Notes under the pieces: generated by a model | The model's input: only the letters and a program-made list of their open reading frames with translations | The model's database searches: none | Told to the model about the DNA's origin: nothing | Translations under genes and position numbers: made by a program | Shown here: piece by piece, positions 1 through 7,005 of the stretch | Layout: every line of letters begins with the position of its first letter | Numbering within the stretch: the first letter of the stretch is position 1 | Assembly: GCA_027578815.1 (NCBI GenBank) | Contig: JANBTH010000401.1 | Coordinates: 1 to 18,187 of the forward strand | Length of the DNA stretch: 18,187 bases | Direction: 5' to 3' | DNA from: Coemansia sp. RSA 1804 | Taxonomy: Eukaryota; Kickxellomycota; Kickxellomycetes; Kickxellales; Kickxellaceae

Positions 1-380
1 TTGCTAACAAACACTGACAATCCACTATCTCTAGGTTTAACAACCTGTGCAACTGGTGTATCTGGTACAAGACTTTGTTCAACACATGCCTTTGCCTCTG
101 CATTGCGTTCTGTGCGAATATCGCTGTTTGACAGAGTTAGGTTGCCTTTGCTGCTTGCATGGCTGACACGCTTCTTTTGCGGTGTTCCTCCTCCAGACTG
201 TTGTTCGTGGTTCAGAGAAAACGGTGGAGCAGGCCTATCGGATAGCCTAGACCTGCTGGACAGCCCACGCTTCTGGCGCTCTGCCGTAGCTTCCAACGAT
301 GTAGAGCGGTCGGACTTTGCAGCCTTTTTATTTGGAGGAGTTGACAGTGGGTCTCCTCCTTCTCTTTTAGAGGAAGTCAT
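1..380 (-). CDS. 5' end of an unrecognised basic, disordered protein (runs off the left edge)
   Basis: On the minus strand an open frame begins with ATG at 378-380 and continues without a stop to the window edge, giving about 126 residues. It starts MTSSKREGGDPLSTPPNKK and is rich in Lys, Arg, Ser and Pro, with patches such as PPNKK, ERQKR and PQKKR that could act as nuclear localisation signals. I see no folded domain, so this is probably the disordered N-terminus of a larger protein. It lies downstream of the decayed FunK1 copy in the same orientation and shares a GTAAACA motif upstream with the intact FunK1 gene, so it could be another member of that locus. That is a guess; the diagnostic part lies outside the window. 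The opposite-strand frame here has no start context or protein-like composition and I take it as a shadow. Confidence 0.5.
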   Translation of the reverse strand, partial: MTSSKREGGDPLSTPPNKKAAKSDRSTSLEATAERQKRGLSSRSRLSDRPAPPFSLNHEQQSGGGTPQKKRVSHASSKGNLTLSNSDIRTERNAEAKACVEQSLVPDTPVAQVVKPRDSGLSVFVS

Positions 381-653
381 TTGAGATGAAATGTAACCAA
401 TAAACAAGACATTGGAAAAAGCTTGAAGTCAAAGCAAATAATGGCGAAAAGGGGCAAACGAAGGAAAGGGGAGCATCTCTTGTTTTGTGCTGCCAGTGCT
501 TGTTTTGTTTACTATAAAATTGGCGGGATCACAAGCATCAGCCAACAAACTGAATAACGTGATTTGATTACCAAGGGGCAATGTTTCTAGAATATCATTT
601 CAATATGAAAATCTATCATAAGCATAAAGAAAACATATCAATTGTTATGCCTA
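381..653. other. Intergenic spacer upstream of the edge gene
   Basis: This 273-bp spacer is probably the promoter of the minus-strand gene starting at 380 and the 3' region of the kinase remnant ending at 654. Read on the minus strand it holds CCCGCCAAT followed by TTTTATA and GTAAACA (506-527), and a further CCAAT at 411-415. No open frame or RNA gene is visible. Confidence 0.4.
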
Positions 654-2141
654 TTAAACATTAAAAGTTACATGATTCAAATTATTCTTCTTCTGGCAGC
701 TCAAATGCTTTCTGCTCTTTTCTATCCTCATCAATGCCTTGACTGTTTTGCTCTTGTACTGGTCGCGCTGGACAAGCGGATCATCAAAAATAACCAATGA
801 TCCGCTGCAGTCTTTCTTGTAGAGGAATAGCTTTTTGTGGATCTCGATAACAAATTTCCGAAGCAGCGGATACTTTCCATTCATATGCTTAACAATATGA
901 GCCAGGAAGCTTCTCTTGCTATCCATGCTTATTTTCTTTGAATCGGCAGCAATTGACATGTTGCAGTTACGCCACTTCCGAATAGGGGCATTCTCGTGTA
1001 CTACCGTTTTGCGCCGATCTTTGTGTGTGATGCCGAAAGTACCCAGCCAGCATGCCAAGTACAGCAATGACTCCCAGTCATCCAGCGCCGTTCGTCTTCC
1101 GCTTTCGCCAGGGAGATTGTGGATGCCCATAAATGACAGCGTGCCTGGGCGATGGTCTCTGCCAGAGCAGCCGCTATCAGGCTCTACCAGCGCAGCATAG
1201 TCAAAGTCTATAAGCAGCCCACGAACTGAAGGACATGAGGAAAAGTCTTTAGCTAATGATACCCGCAAGTCCTTGGTCACGGTGCTGCTTTCATTATGGC
1301 TATTTTGGACAACGAGTATATTGTTGTCAGATATATCCCGATGAAGAAGCCTGCACTTTTCAAGTATCGTGTTGTGGCAGAGCATTGCATCGGCCAAAAC
1401 CATTATCGGCTCGTTCTCGTTTTTCAATGTCTTCAAATGCTCTCCATACGTATCAAGAACAATTTGCTGATGACTACGTCTACAGCCGTACTCCTTGGCC
1501 GAATCGTCTGCAAAGATGGCAAATGTCTTGTCAGCAATCTCCTTTTGCCCATGCTTAATGCGCACTGTTCCAGCCATCACTATCTTTGAATAGAGCACTC
1601 CTTTGGAGTTGTTGCGGAGCTTTTCGTCTGTCAGTTTCAGATGCTCGATCTCGTTGGATTTCTCAAGATTCTCACCATCTCGACTAACAGCAAGAGGCCA
1701 AGCGTCCTTGATAGCCACGTGCCTGTCATTGACGTTCTTTGGACTGGCCAGAAAGCATTGTGTATGGCGCCCAAACACGCTTGTCGATATGGAAATGACA
1801 TCCTTCACGCTGTATGTGTGCTTTTGTTTTCCGCCTTCCTCGTTAGCATCGGTGAAACAATCTATTTCTCCGGTACGTGTTGCGGGATCAATGCGAACTG
1901 ATGGGTTGTAGCCGAGCTTTGAAGTCTCACACAACGACCAATTGACCAGCAGAGAAACAAAGTCCTTGCGCCCTGCGATTGTTGTTAAATCCATTGCCGT
2001 TGATACCCGAACGCCGTCGTGGTGAAATAGACAATCATATACGTTTGTTCCACAAACTGAAGGCGTCCAGGCAAAGCGCCGATTCAGCTGGTTGGCATAA
2101 AGATTGCGTGTATAGTCAATGAGCTGGCCAAAGGAATCCAT
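654..2141 (-). CDS. FunK1 fungal-type protein kinase, N-terminally truncated copy
   Basis: The frame from ATG 2141 encodes 495 residues that match a FunK1 kinase domain. VAIK (Lys145) is the likely ATP-binding lysine. HRDIS..N (His267-Arg268-Asp269) is the catalytic loop. IDFD (Asp312) replaces the usual DFG. It is followed by a GTLSFMG substrate-binding loop and the DDWESLLYLA helix typical of FunK1. The first residues (FGQLIDYTRNLYANQ, then a CGT segment) belong to the conserved pre-kinase region, so this ATG lies inside the domain and is not a natural N-terminus. Homologous sequence continues in the same frame upstream (see 2142-2456) but is cut by a stop. It has no recognisable start exon in the 185 bp before the neighbouring kinase gene. 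The kinase half keeps its catalytic residues, but I expect this copy to be a pseudogene or to make only a shortened product. Confidence 0.7.
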   Translation of the reverse strand: MDSFGQLIDYTRNLYANQLNRRFAWTPSVCGTNVYDCLFHHDGVRVSTAMDLTTIAGRKDFVSLLVNWSLCETSKLGYNPSVRIDPATRTGEIDCFTDANEEGGKQKHTYSVKDVISISTSVFGRHTQCFLASPKNVNDRHVAIKDAWPLAVSRDGENLEKSNEIEHLKLTDEKLRNNSKGVLYSKIVMAGTVRIKHGQKEIADKTFAIFADDSAKEYGCRRSHQQIVLDTYGEHLKTLKNENEPIMVLADAMLCHNTILEKCRLLHRDISDNNILVVQNSHNESSTVTKDLRVSLAKDFSSCPSVRGLLIDFDYAALVEPDSGCSGRDHRPGTLSFMGIHNLPGESGRRTALDDWESLLYLACWLGTFGITHKDRRKTVVHENAPIRKWRNCNMSIAADSKKISMDSKRSFLAHIVKHMNGKYPLLRKFVIEIHKKLFLYKKDCSGSLVIFDDPLVQRDQYKSKTVKALMRIEKSRKHLSCQKKNNLNHVTFNV

Positions 2142-2456
2142 ACGACTTGTGCTATTGCGCTTGAACTCGACAATTGCAAAGATATTTCTATAGTCTGGAT
2201 CTGGCTGTCCTTTTACATTTTCCTGTGCACTGCAAACAACCAGTGTACCATCGATCTTTGTGTCGTCATCGCTGTTGGATGGTGTGAAATCCGAAGCTTA
2301 ATATGGAAGGATCACTCTTGCATCGTTATATTTAGACTCTTTAATCGCCGACAGCGTGTGTTGCGCAACAAGCATTACAAAGTCAGCAAATGGAAGGTGC
2401 AGATCCTTTTCTAGGCTTCCGTTTGCACTGCTGCTCTTGCTGCCCTGCTTTCGAAA
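2142..2456 (-). pseudogene. Upstream part of the truncated FunK1 copy, broken by an in-frame stop
   Basis: Reading the same frame upstream of ATG 2141 gives 52 codons of clear FunK1-like sequence: ASDFTPSNSDDDTKIDG, then NIFAIVEFKR leading straight into the kinase frame. A TAA follows at 2298-2300. Beyond it another 52 codons stay in frame (LHLPFADFVMLVAQHTLSA, then ARVILPY) up to a second TAA at 2457-2459. The fit on both sides of the first stop implies a single nonsense change in a formerly continuous gene. No GT...AG pair of sensible length removes the stop. The roughly 150 residues expected further upstream, as in the neighbouring paralogue, are missing. A sequencing error at 2298-2300 would be the main alternative, but it would not explain the missing 5' end. 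Confidence 0.65.
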
Positions 2457-2579
2457 TTAACATTGAGATAGCAGAACTAGACCAAAGTTTTTTATTTCAA
2501 CACAAGTCTCTTTTGCAAACTGACGATATACAAGGTAAATACTAATATTTGATAGAATTTTTCTCAGCATTTAAATGTT

Positions 2580-2585
2580 TTTATT
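2580..2585 (-). terminator. Candidate poly(A) signal AATAAA for the intact FunK1 gene
   Basis: AATAAA on the minus strand lies about 57 bp past the stop codon at 2642-2644, in AT-rich sequence. Position and sequence fit a polyadenylation signal. The hexamer is common in such DNA, so this is tentative. Confidence 0.35.
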
Positions 2586-2641
2586 CAAAAAAAAAGGTAA
2601 ACCTTAGTCAAAATTTTAATATTTATATCTCAAACACAGCA

Positions 2642-5330
2642 TTACAAGACCAAATTTACCAGCTGTGTAAAGTGCTTTGCTTCAGCTCCGTACTTGTCCA
2701 GGACTGGGGAAAGTGCCAAAACCAGTTGGCGCACATACTCCTCCACACTGGTGCTCCTAATAACAATACCGCTAGCCACGGTATGTCTGCCAATGTCAAG
2801 AATAGAGTACATCGACAAAAGGAAATCGCACCAAAAGTATGGGCACTTTTCACTAAGACGAGACTTGTAGCATTCACTAGAGGAGAACCATTTTATTCTC
2901 TCTTCGATTAGCTGGGTCTCTGATATAGACCCACTCCAGAGGTTTTGCATAGACTTGCTCTGCGTCTTGGTGTTATACCCATCACTGGCATACTGGGCTG
3001 ACTCAATGACGTGTGCCAAAACGTAGAAGAGCGACTCAATATCGTCTATTGCAGAACGCATATTTCCTCCGCCCAGAACTCCCATGCTCGCATAGACCAA
3101 AGTCCCCGTCAACGGATGACTGCTCACACACTGCCTCCGTTCGCTGGTGCTGACCTGCAAAGCATACTCCCAATCGATTACCATGGCGTGGTTGGCGCGA
3201 ACCATGAGATTTCCCGAGGAAATATCGCGGTGGAGGATCCGCACTGTGCTTCCTGACCACGCGGCATATATCGTGTGGATGTACCCACACACAATGTCCA
3301 GCAGCCGCCAGTGGTTAGCCGATGGCTGTTGGGCAAGGTCCTGAACGTACTGGCTAATTCCAACGCCGCAATCCTCAAAGACTAGTATGTTGCACTTTGT
3401 GAATGCCGTGACATTGCCTGTCTCAATCCGTCCACCAAAAAAGACCTTTGGTATGTTTGGGATGCCCATTTTGCACAGCAGATCGTAAATTCGTCTTTCT
3501 GTCAGTCGATCATGACGACACCATTGTATCTTTACCACAGCTTGGCACATGTGAGAATTCTGCTCATCGACCACTATAACTGTCGCCTTGTGCACCCATG
3601 AAGTTGTGCCAACCGGGTAAACCACACGACCTCCAAGATACCCCGCACCAGACAGGTAAATTCGGCATGACGCTTGTCGAATATCCTCAACAACAACAGA
3701 TAGCACCTTATCGCTCTGATCTGCGGTTTCCATAGTTTCACACAGCCCAAATGCACGGAAAACTCCTCCAGGCTGAGGGACTACCAGACCGCATTGGTCA
3801 AAGTCCAGGGTAAACATCATCGCCAATAGACGTACAACCAACTCACCGCTTCCGGGCTCAAGCGTTATTTTTGAATACTCATCGCTTGGGTAAATACTCC
3901 TATTGTCATGGCCGACAAATGGCAGAGTTCCTACCACCGCATGGTTCATAACATCGCGCGTGTTTAGCAGTATGTGGAGTTTGCCAAGGAACGCGACCAG
4001 TCCGATGCAGAGCTTCCGCGGCTGCGCCCTCCACATCTGGTTAAAGTACTGCCCGATCTGGCCATTGAGAGCGTTGCCATCTCTGTTGTTGATAGCTTTG
4101 AGTTCACAGGCCACGCCTACATTTGACCACTGGGGAAACTCTTCCATCGCAGGAAAGAACACAAAGTCGGGCTTGTATTTGGTGTCTACGGGCGTTTCAG
4201 ATGTGTCGCTGTACTTCATTTTGGGGGGTTCATCAAAGATACCAGCCGTGTTGTAGATGGTGCTAAATAGCATGTGCATTGCATGCTGGACACATCGTTC
4301 AGTTGTCAGCTCCTTAGTACTGTTGAAACCGTCATGATCAATCACCAGCATCTTGGATTTGCTGTACTTTTCCCTGAAGTTGTTTCGAATGCGACTAATT
4401 CTGCTATTAGGATCATCTACTGAGCCGAGGTTAGGCAATGTGAAGCCATAAACCTCCAAAAGGTGCTCTGCATTTTCAAATTCGCACGTTTTGTAGCTCA
4501 GATACTTGCCAATACTCTTGTATTGCTCCTTGGCGCTACTGCCGGTTGGAGTTTGACGACTGTGTGGCGTGCTTTCTATTTTTAAAACAGGGCAAAGCAA
4601 TAACGTATTAGCCAGACACTATAATGACCAAAAGAAAGAAAGCTCCGTGGCTATCAAAGAAGTATTAAAAACTTACAAAACATATTAAAGTAATAGCATA
4701 CCTATGGCTTCTTGAAAAGAGTCTGCACTTAATTTGACAGAACTCATTCTGTTTTTCGTCGGAGTACGGTCAAAAGGCTGAGACATTACCGAAGTCTAAA
4801 TAGACACAACATAAACCCTGCCATTTTAGTTTAAACAAGCATGGCTAACTTTGTGAATGAATTTATGCTTAAAGCACAGATAAACGTTAAATGAATCATG
4901 GTAGATGGCCTGGACTTACCTGGCTTCTGAACATGCTTCTCGGCTGCGTAGTTAGTGCCATATCCATTGTTCTAAGGTACTGCTGGATTCCCATGTTAAC
5001 CTCCTTGAGCTCATGGAACTCTCTTTCCATTCTTTCGTCGCGTGACTTTTGGTCCTCGCGCATATTCTGAAGCTGTCTGGCAAGATTTTGGTCTCTCTCT
5101 TCTTGCCTTCTGTCTCGCTCCCTATCTCTCTCTTCTTGCCTTCTGTCTCGCTCCCTATCTCTCTCCTCTTGTTTTCTGTCTCGCTCCCTGTCTCGCTCCT
5201 CTTGTTTTCTGTCTCGCTCCTTCTGGTACTCCATAAAGCTTGTCTGCGATTGAACAAGCCCATTTATTGACTGGAGCAGGATTTCCAAAGTCCCTTTTGG
5301 TAATTCGTTGCTCGTATCCGACATTGCCAT
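2642..5330 (-). CDS. Three-exon coiled-coil + nuclease-like + FunK1 kinase protein
   Basis: I join three exons: 5330-4920 (137 codons), 4795-4702, and 4575-2642, giving about 812 residues. Exon 1 ends at CAG|GTAAGT in phase 0. Exon 2 begins after CTATTTAG and reads TSVMSQPFDR, then ends in phase 1 at GTATGC. Exon 3 begins after AAAATAG, restoring a Glu codon. Residues 38-81 are four copies of ERDR(K/R)QEERD(R/Q), an 11-residue coiled-coil repeat. A further helical stretch runs to about 120. Pro304-Asp305 followed by Glu326-Leu-Lys328 and a GQIGQYFNQ helix resemble a PD-(D/E)xK nuclease core. The kinase part has VVK (Lys517), HRDISSGN (617-624), IDWE (Asp636) in place of DFG, TGTLVYAS, and the DDIESLFYVL helix. 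FunK1 is known from kinase-like expansions in fungi; its substrates are unknown. Alternatives are that the coiled-coil exon is a separate gene, or that translation starts at the MSQPFDR methionine (4786). The splice signals and frames favour the fusion. Confidence 0.72.
4576..4701 (-). other. Predicted intron 2 of the FunK1 gene
   Basis: This 126-bp intron has donor GTATGC, a CTAAT branch-like site about 40 nt before the end, and acceptor AAAATAG. It is phase 1. Removing it joins the MSQPFDR exon to the long kinase exon in frame, replacing eight residues that would otherwise start the long frame at 4600. Confidence 0.7.
4796..4919 (-). other. Predicted intron 1 of the FunK1 gene
   Basis: This 124-bp intron has a consensus GTAAGT donor, an ACTAAA branch-like site, and a CTATTTAG acceptor. 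It is phase 0. It is nearly the same length as intron 2. Without splicing, the coiled-coil frame ends seven codons after the donor. Confidence 0.65.
5088..5219 (-). repeat. Four tandem 33-bp units encoding an 11-residue coiled-coil repeat
   Basis: Four near-identical 33-bp units lie in the first exon of the kinase gene. Each encodes ERDR(K/R)QEERD(R/Q). Units pair by sequence: two use Lys (AAA) and two use Arg (AGG) at position 5, which suggests recent duplication. An 11-residue period is typical of hendecad coiled coils, and the unit keeps the reading frame if copy number changes. Confidence 0.85.
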
Positions 5331-6191
5331 TTGAATTAGGCTTGTAAAACAATATTTGTAGAGCTGCTCTTCAGAAGAAAAGGAATATGTGATAATTCAA
5401 TGAGTGAAAGCAAAAAAGTCAAAATTCAAACAATTAAAGTGGAATGATAAAGAGAGGAATAGGAAGTGCGAGGGAGGCCATAAACATGATCTGTTTACTT
5501 TATTTTGAAACGCCGGCCAATCACACTACTTTCCGCAGTATTTTATTTCTGTGTAAGGGGTTTAAAGATGTTGGCACGAAGAATAGCTAACGATTTCATT
5601 CACAAAACACAAGCGCGTAAGGCGCTTTAAATAAGAAAATGCTGGCCACTCTAAGTGACTTCTGTTGCCATCTGATGTCGATCCTTTTGCGTGATATATG
5701 CATCGTTTTTTGTGTGTTGGCTTGAGTGTCAAAAGGTAGAAATTTATTTAGCTCTTGTCATTATTGTGGCTGCCAATACAAAATTTTGCTTAGCCACACA
5801 TTGCGCTTACATTTTGTTTAATTGCAACAATGCACAGCTGTGGACAATGAGCCAGATCCTTGTGAACGATTGGCAGATAAACCCAAGGAAGGAGCTTGCT
5901 GTTATAACAGCAATAATGTGTTTCGTGCAACAGAAAAAACAAACAAGCAAAAATCAGACGTACCAGATTTTTGGATCTTCAGCGATTTTCATATTCAATA
6001 CAGCATCAGAAATTTTGCTACATTTGTATTTCACTCGGTATAAGGGGTTTTGGGTGGAACTCTAAACCCAGCGTGGTTTATAAATCAACACCAGTAACCA
6101 CCTCCTCCATTCATTTCCATTCCAATAACCAATAAAAGCAGAAACATTAATATTTATTAAATTTTACAACAACAGAAACAAAAACGCTAAA
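5331..6191. other. Divergent intergenic region between the FunK1 gene and the 214-residue gene
   Basis: This is 861 bp of AT-rich DNA between two divergent starts, so it should hold both promoters. For the minus-strand kinase it has GTAAACA (5492-5498) beside a GC-rich patch with CCAAT (5517-5521), and a 6-bp stem hairpin AAGCGC-GTAAG-GCGCTT (5611-5627). Two near-identical 13-mers, GT(G/A)TAAGGGGTTT, lie at 5551-5563 and 6038-6050. For the plus-strand gene there is a TATA-like site at 6079 and two CCAAT boxes near 6123-6135. The frame at 5691-6065 has no family resemblance or coding character that I can recognise, and I do not call it a gene. Confidence 0.5.
6079..6085 (+). promoter_or_regulatory. 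TATA-like element for the 214-residue gene
   Basis: TATAAAT lies 107 bp before the ATG at 6192, followed by a C-rich stretch, two CCAAT motifs and a CAA-rich leader. The spacing matches the TATA box of the secreted protein at the right of the window. Confidence 0.45.
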
Positions 6192-6836
6192 ATGGAGTCA
6201 ACTAACGTGGCGGTTGATCCACCGGCTGTGCAAGAGAAAAAAGAGAACGTTGCTACTACCGCGACGGCCACTGCCAATAGCTACCAAGAACCCACGGATG
6301 AGCTGACGGTGCTTGCAGGCCTGGTGATGCAGCAGCACAGAAATCTGAATCAAAGGTACACCGACATTCTGCAAGCAATCAGCAGAATAGAAAAGGCTCT
6401 GGAATTGCAGGCGGATGACCTGGAGATGAACACCGAGACACTCGCAGAGATATCGACCAAGCTGGCAGCACTCGATTCAAAGATGCAGTCCAAGACAGAC
6501 GGGATCAGCAATTCTATCAAACTGCTGTGCAACGCAAACCTTTTTACATTGGCGGGAGATGAAAAGAGCCTGCCGGTCGATGTTAGTGACTGGCCATCGT
6601 TTGATCTGAGCAAGAATAAAACGGATGCGAAGGACATCAATTTGTTTGTGTCGAGAGTCAAGGCGCTGATGACCGGGCTTGACGTTAATCCTGACGTGTA
6701 TGGATCAAGAATCATTGCTGCTCGCATGGGTGTGGCTGCGCGCAACACATTTTGCCAGAAATGCGGCAACGCCCAGCCAAAGTGCTGGAAGGACGTGGTT
6801 AGCGTAGTGCAGTCGCTAAAAATCAAGGCCATTTAG
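6192..6836 (+). CDS. Coiled-coil protein of unknown function (214 residues)
   Basis: I do not recognise the family. Residues 1-35 are low-complexity and disordered (Ala/Thr-rich, with KEN). Residues about 36-112 show heptad-like spacing of Leu, Ile and Met and should form a coiled coil. Residues about 130-214 look folded: WPSFDLSKNKTDAKDINLF, then a helical RVKALMTGL segment and RIIAARMGVAARNTF. A Cys cluster follows (CQKCGNAQPKC, 188-198), then WKDVVSVVQSLK. That folded part is loosely like a retrotransposon Gag helical domain, so a domesticated Gag-like protein is possible, but the match is by eye only. The start has a CAA-rich leader and a TATA-like box. It lies 169 bp upstream of SMC5 on the same strand but should be its own transcription unit, because a pyrimidine-rich spacer separates them. 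Confidence 0.6.
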   Translation: MESTNVAVDPPAVQEKKENVATTATATANSYQEPTDELTVLAGLVMQQHRNLNQRYTDILQAISRIEKALELQADDLEMNTETLAEISTKLAALDSKMQSKTDGISNSIKLLCNANLFTLAGDEKSLPVDVSDWPSFDLSKNKTDAKDINLFVSRVKALMTGLDVNPDVYGSRIIAARMGVAARNTFCQKCGNAQPKCWKDVVSVVQSLKIKAI

Positions 6837-7005
6837 AAAAGAAGGGGGAAAAAGAGCTTTGGGCAATCCTCATGTTGTACGCGTTTTTTCTACGCATTTG
6901 ATCACACAGTTGGGTTCTTTTTTTCTCTCCTTTCTTCCTCTTTTTTATTTTATTTTCTTCGTGTTTTGCTGTTGTGACAATTTGATTCAATAAACTAAAT
7001 AAGAA

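Noticed and set aside
1..384. 127-codon plus-strand frame at the left edge
   Set aside because: It begins only by truncation at a TTG. The opposite strand has an ATG-initiated, Lys/Ser-rich open frame of better protein character.
5042..5270. Leu/Ser-rich plus-strand frames over the tandem repeat
   Set aside because: They are the antisense of the charged coiled-coil repeat; the repeated LSLLAFCLAP pattern comes from the minisatellite.
4896..5330. Stand-alone 144-residue coiled-coil gene
   Set aside because: Its last seven codons follow a consensus GTAAGT donor, and splicing to the kinase exons keeps frame, so I treat it as exon 1 of the kinase gene. It remains the main alternative.
5691..6065. 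124-residue plus-strand frame in the divergent intergenic region
   Set aside because: It has no recognisable domain, AT-driven hydrophobic composition, and overlaps promoter-like elements.
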